NCBI GenBank assembly: GCA_012103075.1
Contig: JAAVLQ010000002.1
Span: forward strand, 637,001-701,000
Origin: Brucella cytisi
GTDB taxonomy: Bacteria; Pseudomonadota; Alphaproteobacteria; Rhizobiales; Rhizobiaceae
Direction of reading: 5' to 3'
DNA: 64,000 bases
Shown: piece by piece, positions 28,850 to 42,031 of the stretch
Position numbering within the stretch: the stretch's first letter is position 1
Layout of the letters: every line of letters starts with the position of its first letter
Position numbers and translations under genes: made by a program
Notes under the pieces: generated by a model
What the model was told of the DNA's origin: nothing
Database searches by the model: none
The model's input: only the letters and a program-made list of their open reading frames with translations

Positions 28850-29620
28850 TTACTTGGAAACGTCCTGACCGAAATACTTCTGTGAAATTTTGTCGTAGGT
28901 GCCGTCGGCTTTAATTTCGTCGAGAGCCTTGTTGATCGCCGTAACGAGATCATCGTCGCCCTTGCGGACGATGATGCCCGACGCGTCGGCATTTTCTTTC
29001 TCGGCCACAACCTTGACCGGAGCCTTCGGCTGGTGCTTTTGAAGTCGAGGAAAGACAGGCTGTCATTAAGGGTCGCATCCGCACGGCCCGTCAGAACAAG
29101 CTGGATCGACTGGTCGAAACCGTCTGTGGCTACGAGTTCAGCGCCGGCTTCCTTCGCGAGCTTGCCGTAATTGCTGGTGAGCGACTGCGCTGACTTCTTG
29201 CCCTTAAGGTCAGCAAAACCCTTGATCGTATCGTCCTTGTCGTTGACGATCAGAACGACCTTGGAAACGATATAGGGGTTGGAGAAGTTGAATTTCTTCT
29301 GACGCTCTTCGGTAATGCCTACGGTTGATAACGGCATCATAGCGTTTGGAATCAAGCCCAGCGATGAGCCCGTCCCATTTGCCTTCAACGAATTCCGGCT
29401 TTACGCCGAGCTTGGCGGCAACGGCTTCACCAATCTCCACGTCGAAGCCGACAAGCTTGTTGTCCTTGTCGTGATAGGTGAACGGCGCGTAGGTGCCTTC
29501 AGTGCCGATCTTTAAAACGCCCGCCGACTTGATGGCGTCGAGATTTTCTCCGGCCATAGCGCCAGTGAGGAGAGCTGCCTGAATGATGCCTGCGGTAGCG
29601 ATGATCTGAGCGAATTTCAT
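28850..29620 (-). CDS. Polar amino acid (cystine-type) periplasmic binding protein (frameshifted)
   Basis: Family 3 solute-binding protein of about 256 residues: signal peptide (IATAGIIQAALLTGAMA), then LKIGTEGTYAPFTYHDKDNK, the usual ligand-pocket entry, and GFDVEIGEAVAAKLGV. The motif VGITEERQKKFNFSNPY resembles cystine-binding FliY/TcyA proteins. Frame breaks lie near 29325 (two bases lost in INQVG) and 29045. Start is the ATG at 29618-29620. It heads the three-gene importer operon on the - strand. The 280-bp region upstream is AT-rich, fits a promoter, and holds no other gene. Confidence 0.87.
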
Positions 29621-29908
29621 TTTCGGTATCCGTGAACTGGTTGAGGTTCTATTGATCGCAGAAATTTAATTCTAAAGATGGGTCCAAAACGACCATTACG
29701 CCACAATTATTAGGATCTGTTACTAATTATTTGAATAATTTGAGTGAATAATTCTAACACCTTTCAGCCGGGATCAGAAGGGTAGAAAAAGCATTCACTA
29801 GCCTTTGGTCACTATGAGACGACTTTAACCAATCTATACTGGTTGAACGCAAAGCGCCGCCAGAATTTCAGCTGGCGGCGCTGTGCTGGTCGATGGGCAG
29901 GCCAATTA

Positions 29909-32900
29909 CTAAGGCTTACCGTAACCGCCACCGGTTGGTGTGATGACGGTGAAGGCTTCACCTGCTTCCAGAATGGTCTGGTCACAGTTGCCGAGCACTT
30001 CGATGGAGCCGTCCTTTCGCCGTACTTCATTGCAACCGGTTTGACCGGCTTTGCCGCCTTCAAGGCCGAAGGGCGCTACGCGGCGATGCCCTGAGAGAAT
30101 GGCGAAATCGAGCGTCTTAAGTGCACGGATCGTGCGCTTGGTGCCGTCGCCAGCATGCCACTTGCCCTTGCCACCCGATCCTTGCCGAATATGGAAATCT
30201 TCCAGTAACACCGGGAAGCGTGTTTCCAGAATCTCCGGATCGGTGAGGCGGGAATTGGTCATATGTGTATGCACGGCATCTGCACCGTTGAAACCCGGAC
30301 CGGCGGGGGCGCCGGAACAGATGGTTTCGTAATATTGATATTCATCATTGCCGAAGGTCAGATTATTCATTGTGCCCTGCGCTGCGGCCATGGCCTTGGT
30401 CGCGCCGAACAGGCAGTTGGTGACAGCCTGACTGACCTCGACGTTGCCCGCCACGACCGCCGCCGGATATTGCGGCGAGAGCATTGAGCCTTCCGGCACA
30501 ACGATCTTGATCGGTCGCAGGCAGCCCGCATTCATTGGAATGTCGCCCTCGACCAGCACGCGGAAGACATAAAGCACAGCTGCACGGGTCACGGGTTCCG
30601 GTGCGTTGAAATTGTCGGAACGCTGTTCCGACGTGCCGGTGAAATCGACCGTCGCTTCGCGCTTTTCCTTGTCGATCGTGACGCGCACCTCAATTTGGCA
30701 ACCCTGATCCATCTCATAGGTGAAATGGCCGTCCGGCAGCTTGTCGAGCACACGGCGCACGCTTTCAGCGGCATTGTCCTGAACATGGCCCATATAGGCT
30801 TTCACAACATCCTCGCCGAAAAGATCGATCATCTTTTTTTCAGCTCGGCGACGCCCTTTTCGTTGGCCGCGATCTGCGCCTTCAGGTCGTTGACGTTCTG
30901 CGTCAGGTTGCGGACAGGATAGGTGGCGCCAGTCAGCAGAGCAGCGAGCGCCTCCTCTTGGAAGGTGCCGCGATCCACCAGCTTGAAATTGTCGATATAG
31001 ACTCCTTCCTGTTCGATATCGATCGCAAGCGGCGACATGGAACCGGGCGCGATACCGCCAATATCCGCATGGTGTCCACGGCTTGCTACCCAGAAGCGGA
31101 TTTCGCGATTGTCGTCATCGAAAACTGGCGTGCAGACGGTGAGGTCGGGAAGGTGGGTGCCGCCATTATAAGGCGCGTTGATGAGGAACACATCGCCCGG
31201 CTTGATATCGCTGTTCTCGCGAATGGCGGTCGCCACTGATGCATCCATGGAACCGAGATGCACCGGCATATGCGGCGCATTGGCGACGAGATTACCTGCA
31301 GCGTCGAAAACCGCACAAGAGAAGTCGAGGCGCTCCTTGATGTTCACCGAATAGGCGGTGTTCTGAAGCGTCACGCCCATTTGCTCGGCAATGGACATAA
31401 AGAGATTGTTGAAAATCTCCAGCATGACCGGGTCGGCTTCAGTGCCGATGGCTGTGCGGGCGGGCAGCGCCTTGATACGTGTCAGCACAACATGGTCATG
31501 GGCAGTCAGGCGCGCCTGCCAGCCATCTTCGATAACGATGGTCTGGTTCTTCTCGATGATGATTGCCGGACCGGTGACGGTCTGGCCACGCTGCATCTGT
31601 TCGCGCAAGACAACGCCCGCATCGTGCAACTCGCCCTGCGAGAAAAAAAGCGGGTCCGCTTGGCAGTCTCGGCTTCCAGATCGCTGTCGAGCGATTGGGC
31701 GCTTTCGGTTTCGCCTGCGCCACCGCCAACGGCTTCGACTTCCACAGCATCGATAACGAGAGCCTTGTTTTCCGCAATGAAGCCGAAACGGCGCTTATGG
31801 GCCGACTCGAACTCGGCGCGAAGACGGTCGGCATTGTCCTCGGCAGGAAGGTGGCTTCGACGGAGAGGACCGTATCGGTACCAGCATAGCGGACGTGAGC
31901 ACGCAGATGTCGCTCAACCGCATCTGCTTCAATGCCTTGTATAGTGAGTTCGGCGACACATTCCTGCGCGAGTTCTTCACCCAGTTCTTTCAAGGCTGAA
32001 GGTGCTGCCGGATCGAGCGCGACGCCGAGCGCCTTTTGGCGCGTGGCGCGAATATCGGCCGTGCCCATGCCATAGGCGGACAGCAGGCCGGACATGGGAT
32101 GGAGAAGAATATTCTTCATGCCAAGCGCATCGGCCACGAGGCAGGCGTGCTGGCCGCCCGCACCGCCGAAACAGTTGAGCGCGTAGCGCGTCACATCATA
32201 GCCGCGCTGGACGGAAATTTTCTTGATGGCCTCGACCATATTGGCAACCGCAATGCGGATGAAACCATCAGCAACCGCTTCCGGCGAACGACCATCACCA
32301 ATCTCGGCTGCGAGCGCGGTGAAGCGTTCGCGCACCCGCTCCACATCTAACGGTTGGTTCTGTTCGGGACCAAAAATTGCCGGGAAGAATTCCGGCAGCA
32401 GCTTGCCCAGCATGACATTGGCATCGGTGACGGCGAGCGGTCCGCCATTGCGGTAGCAGGCCGGGCCGGGATTGGCGCCTGCCGAATCCGGGCCGACGCG
32501 GAAACGTCCGGCGTCATAATGCAGGACCGAGCCGCCGCCTGCGGCGACCGTGTGGATCAGCATCATGGGTGCACGCACGCGCACACCGGCAACTTCCGTT
32601 TCAAAAGCGCGTTCATATTCGCCGTCGAAATGCGCGACATCCGTGGAGGTGCCACCCATGTCAAAAGCCGATGACTTTCGGGAAACCAGCTGTTTCGCCG
32701 GTGCGGGCGAGGCCGACGACACCGCCTGCCGGGCCGGAGAGGATTGCATCCTTGCCCTGAAACAGATCGGCTGCGGTGAGACCGCCAGACGACATCATGA
32801 ACATGACGCGCGCGCCGGTGCGCTCGACATCCAGCTCGTTGGCAACCTGCGCAACATAGCGGCGAAGAACCGGCGACAGATAGGCATCGACGACAGTGGT

Positions 32901-33534
32901 GTCGCCACGACCGACCAGCTTGATCAGTGGCGAAACTTCATGGCTGACGGAGACCTGTTCAAAGTCGAGACTGCGCGCAATGCGAGCAATTTCAGCCTCA
33001 TGTGCAGGGAACTTATAAGCATGCATGAGCGCGATGGCGACGGACTTGTAGCCCTGTTCCTTCAGTGCAGCCAGTACGGCTTCCGCCTCGGCGGGATCGA
33101 GCGCCGTTTCGACCGTGCCGTCTGCCTGAACGCGTTCGTTCAGTTCCACGACCTTTCATAAAAAGCGCTTCCGGCTTGATAATTTCGGTCGCAAAGATGT
33201 TCTTGCGTTCCTGATAGCCAATGCGCAGCGCATCGCGAAAACCCTTGGTGGTGACAAGGGCCAGCCGCTCGCCCTTGCGCTCGAGAAGCGCATTGGTCGC
33301 GACCGTCGTTCCCATACGAACTTCCCCGATGACACCGGCAGGAACCGGCTCGCCAGTTTTCAGGCCCAGATGCAGGCGAATGCCGTGAACGGCGGCATCC
33401 TTATAGGCAGACGGGTTTTCGGAGAGAACCTTACGGGCATGGAGCTGGCCCTGTGGATCGCACCCGATGACATCGGTAAACGTGCCGCCGCGATCGATCC
33501 AGAAATCCCATACTCCGCGTCCTGTTCCGCTCAT
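29909..33534 (-). CDS. 5-oxoprolinase-type protein, fused HyuA and HyuB halves (frameshifted)
   Basis: A single reconstructed polypeptide of about 1,209 residues, like the eukaryotic ATP-dependent 5-oxoprolinase and its bacterial fused relatives. It opens 5-oxoproline (pyroglutamate) to glutamate using ATP; related enzymes act on hydantoins. The HyuA half carries the actin-like motifs DRGGTFTDV near the start and [15 protein letters not shown] (about residue 290). The HyuB half begins near residue 690 ([19 protein letters not shown]) and ends [10 protein letters not shown]. Frame breaks lie near 33150, 32680, 31840-31640 and 30830. ATG 33534 follows GGGAGCC. It is divergent from a MarR-like regulator gene, with an operator-like repeat in the gap. 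Confidence 0.85.
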
Positions 33535-33600
33535 TATCGGCTCCCTCACACAGCACTACTGGTGCATTTCGAAATCTTTTCAGAATTTCATAGTCCCACT

Positions 33601-33621
33601 TTATTGACAAAATGTCGATAA
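33601..33621. promoter_or_regulatory. Inverted repeat between oxoprolinase and MarR-like genes
   Basis: TTATTGACA and TGTCGATAA form 9-base arms (8 of 9 complementary) around AAA. It lies in the 129-bp divergent gap, where a MarR-type dimer could repress both transcription units. The binding protein is inferred to be the adjacent regulator. Confidence 0.6.
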
Positions 33622-33663
33622 GATGGTGACATAAAATACACATAAATAAAGGGAGCAGCAAGA

Positions 33664-34272
33664 ATGGGGAAGAACAGGGACAGTGAAGAAACTGTAGCGG
33701 CGTCTTCCGAGACCCGAGAAACAAACTTCAATGAAGTCGCGTTGCCCGGGCATCTGCGCCCCGTTGCCTCAATAGGTCCCATTGTATCGTCTGCGCATCT
33801 TGCCGAAGGCGGTTCGCCGGGTATGTCCGAGGTTGAATATGGCCTCATTCTCGCATCGCACGCGTTTTCGCGCTGGATGGTTCGCTGCATGGCTGCAGCA
33901 GGATTGCCGGGGCTCTCTCCCATCGAAGTGCTGATTCTTCATTCGATCCGTCATCGTGATCGCGAGAAGAAGCTTGCCGATATCTGCCTTGTTCTCGATA
34001 TTGAAGATACGCATATTGCGACGTATGCCATCCGCAAGCTTGAAAATGCCGGTCTGCTGACCACCGGCAAGGCAGCGAAGGAAAAGACGGTGAAGATCAC
34101 CGCCAAAGGAGCAGAAGCCTGCGCGCGCTATGCGCAGATCTGCGAACGCCTTCTGGTTGATTCCACCGCCAATGCGCGCCCGTCTGAAGAAGCGCTTTCG
34201 GAAGTGGCTGCCCTTTTGCGTTTCATGTCCGGCGCATTCAATCAGGCCACGCGGTCTGCCATCACACTTTAA
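33664..34272 (+). CDS. MarR-like winged-helix regulator
   Basis: Protein of 202 residues with an unstructured N-terminus (about 55 residues) and a winged-helix domain: [41 protein letters not shown] as the recognition region, and a wing around [15 protein letters not shown]. This layout matches the MarR-like winged-helix group (PF13463) that neighbours peptide importer genes in Brucella and relatives, as I recall. It starts the rightward operon of peptide importer and peptidase, and faces the oxoprolinase gene, so it probably controls both. The effector is unknown; a peptide or pyroglutamate would be logical. Confidence 0.82.
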   Translation: MGKNRDSEETVAASSETRETNFNEVALPGHLRPVASIGPIVSSAHLAEGGSPGMSEVEYGLILASHAFSRWMVRCMAAAGLPGLSPIEVLILHSIRHRDREKKLADICLVLDIEDTHIATYAIRKLENAGLLTTGKAAKEKTVKITAKGAEACARYAQICERLLVDSTANARPSEEALSEVAALLRFMSGAFNQATRSAITL

Positions 34273-34285
34273 GAGGGTTGGAAGT

Positions 34286-36120
<1,835 letters not shown>

Positions 36121-36157
36121 CGCATAAAGTTCAACAGAAACCCAAAGGGGAAAAACA

Positions 36158-37687
36158 ATGATAAGGAAAACACTTAAAGCCGTTCTCATGGCTTCCGCTC
36201 TCTCGGCGGCAGTGTTTGTATCTGCTCCGGCTTTCGCTGCCGGAAAGCTGACCGTTTCGTCGCCGCAGGACCCGGGCAGCTGGGATCCAATCGACACTTT
36301 CCTCGTCAACTGGGCTTCTGTCGCCACCAATATTTTCGACGGTCTGGTCTATCGCGGACCGGACCTCAAGATCGTTCCGGCCCTCGCGGCCTCGTGGGAA
36401 GAGCTAGACGAAGGCAAGCGCATCCGCTTCCATCTGCGTGAGAACGTCAAGTTCCAGAACGGTGAACCGTTCAATGCTGAAGCCGTCAAGTTCACCTTTG
36501 AGCGTCTGCTCGGTGACGAGGGTGCGAAAGGCCCGCAGCGTTCCAACTATATCGCCATCGAGAAGGTGGAAGTCATCGACGACAAGACCGTCGACTTTCA
36601 TTTGAAGGCACCGGACCCTGTTCTCATCACCAAGCTGGCCGGTTATGGTGGCATGATCGTTCCGCCAAAATACATTCAGGGAAAAAGGCGACGATTATTT
36701 CAACACGCATCCGGTCGGTACCGGGCCATTCAAATTCGTGTCCTATGAACCGAAGGTGAGCATCAAACTTGAGGCTTTCGCTGATCATTGGGGCGGTGCG
36801 CCGAAACTTTCCGAACTGGAATATCGCTTCATCACCGAGCCTTCCACTGCCGTTGCCGAACTTCAGGCCGGTCGCGTCGATCTGGTCATCCCCCGACCAT
36901 TCCGATTGGCATGATCCCGACCATTCAGGGCGATCCGAAGCTGGAGCTTGTCACTGCATCGGGTCCAACTGTCTATGCATTGCGCTTCAACACTGCTGAC
37001 GGCATCACCAAGGACGAGCGCGTTCGCAAGGCGCTAATCATGGCGGTTGACCGTGATGCGATCATCCAGTCCATTCTGGCCGGTCAGGCAGAACCGATTG
37101 CAAGCTTTCAGGGCGCGCTGTCCTTCGGTTACGACCCGAACATGAAGCCGTTGCCTTACGATCCGGAAGGCGCGAAGAAGCTGCTCGAAGAAGCTGGTGT
37201 GCAGCCCGGCGCAAATGTTCAGATTGACGTGCGCGGTCAGGATGCAAGCTTCAACGAAGTGGCGCAGGCCGTCGCAAGCTTCCTGCAGATGGTTGGTATC
37301 AATGCGACGATCAAGCCTTACGACACCAATGTTCTGCTGAATGACATCATCCCGCAAGGCAAGACCGGCGCGATGTTCCAGCAAGCTTGGGGCGGCTGGA
37401 CCTTCGACTACGATAACACGGCCTATTCCATGTACCATTCCGGTGAGAAGTGGAATCCGTACGACAAGGACGAAAAGCTCGACAAGATGCTGGAAGCTCA
37501 GCGTTCGGTTCTTGATCGTGGTGAGCGTGAAAAGCTCCTGCAGGAAATTGCGCATTACGCAGCTGACCGTGCATTGGAAATGCCGCTCTACAATCTCAAG
37601 GCGATCTTCGGCGTCAACAAGCGCGTGAAGAATTTTGTGCCGGTTCCCGACAGCCGTCTGCGTCTGACGGATGTGACTGTCGAGTAA
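36158..37687 (+). CDS. Peptide ABC importer periplasmic binding protein (frameshifted)
   Basis: Family 5 (DppA/OppA-like) solute-binding protein of about 509 residues. It has a signal peptide (AVLMASALSAAVFVSAPAFA) and the mature start KLTVSSPQDPGSWDPIDTFL, with the usual NIFDGLVYR and FTFERLLGDEGAKG elements. Frame breaks lie near 36680 (an AAAAA run) and 36893 (a lost C in a C-run). A ribosome site (AAAGGGG) precedes ATG 36158. Its position suggests binding of short peptides or glutamyl-type compounds; this is inference from the oxoprolinase context. Confidence 0.87.
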
Positions 37688-37715
37688 GCAAGAATGACAA
37701 TACGGCAAGCCGGCC

Positions 37716-38675
37716 ATGATCGACTTGCCGCAGCATTTCGGAGGCGCACTGGTGGCCGGATTTCTGATCAAACGAATTTTGCAGGCGCTGTTTGTGCTTG
37801 TCGCGATGACGCTGCTTGTCGCTTTCGCGGTCCGCCTGACAGGCGATCCGGCATTGATGCTGACGCAAGGTGCAGGCAGCATTACCGAAGCCGATCTCGC
37901 TCGTATCCGTGAAGGGCTTGGCCTCAACCAGCCGTTCTTCGTTCAGTATTGGCAGTTCCTCAAGGGACTGTTCACCATGGATCTCGGACGCAGTTTCCTC
38001 GGTGGAACGCCGGTTTCCACGCTCGTTGCTGGTGCTCTGCCCGCCACGCTGATGCTGGCCTTCGCCTCGCTGTTCGTTTCTATCGTGATTTCCGTTCCAC
38101 TCGGTATCAAGGCTGCGGTGTCGCGTGGAAAATGGGCCGATCAGCTGATCCGCATCTGCTCGCTGGTGGGCCTGTCCTTTCCGAACTTCTGGCTGGCGAC
38201 CATGCTGGTGCTGCTGTTCGGCATCTCGCTGCAATGGCTACCGCCAAGCGGCATGAGCGGCATTGCAAGCTTCATCATGCCCGCGCTCACCATGGGCATC
38301 ATCCTGACTGCAACCAATGTTCGTCTTGTGCGCACGGCGATGCTGGAGACGCTGCAATCGCAATATATTATGGTGGCGCGCGCCAAGGGGTTGAGCGAGA
38401 ACAAGGTTCTCTACAAGCATGCGCTGCGCAATTGCGCCATTCCGTTGATCACCTATCTCGGGCTTCAGTTCGGCGGTCTTCTCGGTGGTATCGTCGTGGT
38501 GGAACGCGTATTCAACTGGCCGGGCATGGGCACGCTTGCCTTCGACGCGGTGGCCGGGCGCGATTATCCTGTCCTGCAGGCCACCATCGCGATCCTTTCC
38601 ATGCTGATCATCGGCGTCAATCTTCTCGTGGACATCGCCTACGGCCTTGTCGATCCGCGTATCCGCACGGAGTAG
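37716..38675 (+). CDS. Peptide ABC importer permease, DppB type
   Basis: Inner-membrane permease of up to 319 residues. It has the DppB features FAVRLTGDPAL, GLNQPFFVQYW, LGRSFLGGTPV, an EAA loop (VARAKGLSENKVLYKHALRN) and the end VDIAYGLVDPRIR. ATG 37716 lacks a clear ribosome site. GTG 37752 (VAGFLIKRILQALFV) would begin just before the first helix, as most DppB proteins do, and may be the real start. No frameshift. The next permease follows five bases after the stop. Confidence 0.88.
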   Translation: MIDLPQHFGGALVAGFLIKRILQALFVLVAMTLLVAFAVRLTGDPALMLTQGAGSITEADLARIREGLGLNQPFFVQYWQFLKGLFTMDLGRSFLGGTPVSTLVAGALPATLMLAFASLFVSIVISVPLGIKAAVSRGKWADQLIRICSLVGLSFPNFWLATMLVLLFGISLQWLPPSGMSGIASFIMPALTMGIILTATNVRLVRTAMLETLQSQYIMVARAKGLSENKVLYKHALRNCAIPLITYLGLQFGGLLGGIVVVERVFNWPGMGTLAFDAVAGRDYPVLQATIAILSMLIIGVNLLVDIAYGLVDPRIRTE

Positions 38676-38680
38676 GACCC

Positions 38681-39535
38681 ATGGCAACCAAGACCTCATC
38701 CGTTCTGTTTTCGCGTTTTTGCGAGCCTCGAATTCATCGTCGGCGTCGTGCTGACCGGCTGCATTTGTCTGGCGGTGATTTTCTCCGGCTATCTGTTTCC
38801 GGGCGGCGCCAACAAGATCGATCTCCGGCGCGCCTGACGCCGCCATTTGTCAATCAGGCCCATATTTTCGGCACCGATCCGCTGGGCCGCGATGTGCTGG
38901 CGCGTGTCATTACCGGCGGCAAGATTTCGCTGTTTGTCGGTTTTGTCTCGGTGATCGGCTCCGTTCTTATCGGCACCATCATGGGTCTCGTCGCGGGCTA
39001 TTATCGCGGCTTCTGGGATATGGCGCTGATGCGCTTTGTCGATGTGCAGCTGGCCATGCCCTTCATTTTGCTTGCCATCACCGTGATGGCTATTCTGGGT
39101 GGCGGGCTTTTCAACACCATCATTTTGCTGATCGTCTCGCAATGCGTGCAATATGCGCGACTGGTGCGCGGCTCGGTGTTGTCGTTGCGCGAGCGCGAGT
39201 TCATCCTGTCAGCCCGGGCCATCGGCGTGAAGGACTGGCGCATCATCTTCCAGCATCTGCTGCCGAACCTGCTTGGTCCGGTCATCGTGCTGATGACGCT
39301 CAATGTCGCCAATAATATCCTGCTGGAATCGAGCCTGACCTTCCCGGGCCTCGGCGTTGATCCAACCATTCCAAGCTGGGGTGGCATGCTGGCCGACGGG
39401 CGCACTTATCTCCAGACCGCATGGTGGGTGAGCATTTTCCCGGGCCTCGCCATTCTATTCACGGTGCTTGGTCTCAATCTTCTTGGCGACTGGCTGCGCG
39501 ACAGCCTCGATCCAACTGGCAGGAATTCCCGATGA
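38681..39535 (+). CDS. Peptide ABC importer permease, DppC type (two frameshifts)
   Basis: Inner-membrane permease of about 285 residues. The family hallmark HIFGTDPLGRDVLARVITGG is present, as are the EAA loop LSARAIGVKDWRIIFQHLLP and the ending LGLNLLGDWLRDSLDP. Frame breaks near 38720 and 38825 fall in the N-terminal helix, which reads ASLEFIVGVVLTGCICLAV in another frame. ATG 38681. Its stop overlaps the next start (ATGA), so it is coupled to the peptidase gene. Confidence 0.87.
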   Translation: MATKTSSVLFSRFCEPRIHRRRRADRLHLSGGDFLRLSVSGRRQQDRSPARLTPPFVNQAHIFGTDPLGRDVLARVITGGKISLFVGFVSVIGSVLIGTIMGLVAGYYRGFWDMALMRFVDVQLAMPFILLAITVMAILGGGLFNTIILLIVSQCVQYARLVRGSVLSLREREFILSARAIGVKDWRIIFQHLLPNLLGPVIVLMTLNVANNILLESSLTFPGLGVDPTIPSWGGMLADGRTYLQTAWWVSIFPGLAILFTVLGLNLLGDWLRDSLDPTGRNSR

Positions 39536-41261
39536 GCGTGCTTTTTGAGAAAACCTATCCGCGTACGGTTCATGCACTTGTCGAACGCTTCCTGAAACCG
39601 GAAATGCGCGGCGCGAAGGTGGAAGCCCGGCTGTTCGATGACCAGCCGAGCCGCTTTGCCGCGGAAACGACGCTGCGCGAGGCAGGCGTCGAAGTGCGGC
39701 TGCGCTCGGCTTATAAGCCGCTCCTGCACTTCTTTCTGGAAGAAGTTGATGGCTCTGCGCTGAAGTCGGCAGCGATCCGTTATCCGCGTCATGACGCCTG
39801 TGTGCAGAACCGGTTTCTGCTTGAGACCTATCCTTTATCAGCACTTCTTCCGGAGGCGGAGATGGATTTCTCGGCTTCGGGCAAAGACGATTTTCATTAT
39901 GAAGTCGATCTGGCCTTTGCCGATGGCCATACCGAGAGCCGCCGGGTTTTCGCACCGAACCGCGTGCATGTGGATTTCATCGGTGAAACGCTGGTGTCGC
40001 CAACCGGCTGGCTGGCCGTCACGCAGCACGGCAAGATTGAAAGCGCGCGCTATGAGACATCCTATGAAAAGCTGTTTCATGACACCATCTCCACCATCGC
40101 CGCCCATGACTGGAAGCGTGGCGAACCTTATTTCGATGAGCTGAACATCGCGGTCAGTCTGCCGATCACCGACCGCCGCCTGCCTTACGATGAGGAAACG
40201 CTGAGCCTTACCGAAGCCATGCACGAGGATATTTACTTCTCGCTGCTCGAAGTTTTTCAGAAGAAGTCCGGTCGCCCGGTGGGCGATCGTGGTTTGCAAC
40301 CGGGCCAGATCGTGCCGGAAGTCCGCTTTCGCGATGCCGAGCCGTCGGTCAAAGTGGAGACACGCTCGCTTTCAACCGATGACGCGCTGACGGCAGAACA
40401 GGTTCTGGAGACGGCGCAAGCGCCGCTTTCTGCCGATCAGATCCGCCGTGAAATCGCCAGACTGGGCGGCAAGCCGTTCGAGGCAAAGACCCGTTCAGGC
40501 AGAACGGTGCGCGCGACCTATCGCAAGGGCAGCGATGCCGCGATGATGATCAGCGCCGGACAGCACGCCAATGAAACGACCGGCGTTGTCGGCGCGTTAC
40601 GGGCGGCCAACCGGCTTGCTGCGCGCGAAAGCGCGCATTTCACGATCTCCCCGCAGGAAAATCCGGACGGATACGAGATACACAAGTGCCTTTGTGCGCT
40701 TCAGCCGCACCACATGCATCACGCCGCGCGCTATACGGCGCTGGGTGACGATCTTGAATATCGCAGCGGTGAGGGGCTTTATGAAAAGGCCATTCGTATC
40801 GAGGCTGAAAAGCTGACGGATGCGAAACTGCACGTCAACCTGCATGGTTATCCATCGCATGAATGGACGCGTCCGCTGTCCGGTTATGTGCCGCGTTCCT
40901 TTGCCATGTGGACGCTGCCGAAGGGCTTTTCCTGATCATCCGCCACCATGCCTCCCGGGAGAAGGCAGCAGAAGAACTAATCGACCGCGTGACGAAACAT
41001 CTGGCCGCGATTGATGGCCCGGTTGCCTATAACAATGCCCAGATCAGGCTGTTCGAGCAGCATGCAGGCGAAACGGGTTTCCGCATCATCAATGGGTTTC
41101 CGTGCCTCGTCGGCGTGGATGACCGCCATACGGTGCCATTGACGCTGATCACCGAATATCCGGATGAGACGGTTTATGGCGATGCTTTCGTCAAGGGACA
41201 CACGGCGCAAATGGAAACCGTGCTGGCATCCTATGATGCCTTGCAAATGATGTTTCCCTAG
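39532..41261 (+). CDS. M14-family zinc carboxypeptidase (one frameshift)
   Basis: About 576 residues with no signal peptide, hence probably cytoplasmic. The C-terminal half carries M14 metallocarboxypeptidase signatures: the zinc motif HXXE in SAGQHANETTG, a third histidine ligand in LHVNLHGYPSH, and a candidate catalytic Glu in LITEYPDETVYGD. The first ~300 residues are a separate domain I do not recognise, of the sort that precedes M14 domains in several alphaproteobacterial proteins. A frame break near 40930 is bridged by GFFLIIRHHAS. Coupled to the importer by ATGA overlap, it probably trims the imported peptide and supplies pyroglutamate or glutamate-type products. The substrate is inferred. 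Confidence 0.78.
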
Positions 41262-41272
41262 GATGCGGTTGC

Positions 41273-42031
41273 TTAAAGATAATAGACGCCAATGCGTTTG
41301 CCGCCGATAATTTCGACGGCGATCTCCATCTCGTAAATGTCTGCAGGGATTTCCGGATGAATAAGTTCATCCGGGCTTCCTTGATGCACAACCTTGCCGT
41401 GGCGCATGGCGACTATGTGGTCGGAATAGCACGATGCGAAATTGATGTCGTGCAGAACCAGAACAACGGTTTTTCCAAGTTCGTCTGCAGCTCGCCGCAA
41501 CAGCTTCATCATTGAAGCTGAATGCTTCATATCGAGGTTGTTGAGCGGTTCGTCCAGCAGCACGTAATCTGTGTCCCGGCATAGCACCATCGCTACGAAT
41601 GCACGCTGGCGCTGTCCGCCCGAAAGTTCATCCAGAAAGCGTCCGCTTAGATCTTCAAGACCGAGATAACCGATGGCCTGCTCGACATGATTGCGGTCTT
41701 CACTATTCGGGCGGCCTTTAGAATAGGGATAACGACCGAAGGTTACGAGGTCGCGCACGGTCAGGCGGGAATTGATCGCATTTTCCTGTCGTAGGATCGA
41801 AAGGCGTTTTGCCAGCACATCACCGGATGTCGTTGAAACATCGAGTCCGTCTACGGTCACACGACCCTTGTCCATTGGCAGGAGACGGCTCACCATCGAG
41901 AGCAGCGTCGATTTTCCTGCCCCATTCGGCCCGATGATCGAGGTTATGCCGCAAGCAGGCAATTTCAGGGTCACATCATCGACGACAAGTGTGCTGTTGT
42001 AGGATTTGCTGACTTGGCTGATTTCTATCAA
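41273..42031 (-). CDS. Siderophore ABC importer ATP-binding protein (FepC/CeuD type)
   Basis: ATPase of 252 residues: Walker A GPNGAGKSTLL, signature LSGGQRQRAFVAMVL, Walker B YVLLDEPLNNLDMKH and the H-loop VLHDINFAS, all typical of ferric-siderophore importers. TTG 42031 is used (MIEISQVSKSYN); it overlaps the expected permease stop (TTGA). Last gene of the siderophore operon, convergent with the M14 peptidase with 11 bases between the stops. Confidence 0.88.
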   Translation of the reverse strand: MIEISQVSKSYNSTLVVDDVTLKLPACGITSIIGPNGAGKSTLLSMVSRLLPMDKGRVTVDGLDVSTTSGDVLAKRLSILRQENAINSRLTVRDLVTFGRYPYSKGRPNSEDRNHVEQAIGYLGLEDLSGRFLDELSGGQRQRAFVAMVLCRDTDYVLLDEPLNNLDMKHSASMMKLLRRAADELGKTVVLVLHDINFASCYSDHIVAMRHGKVVHQGSPDELIHPEIPADIYEMEIAVEIIGGKRIGVYYL

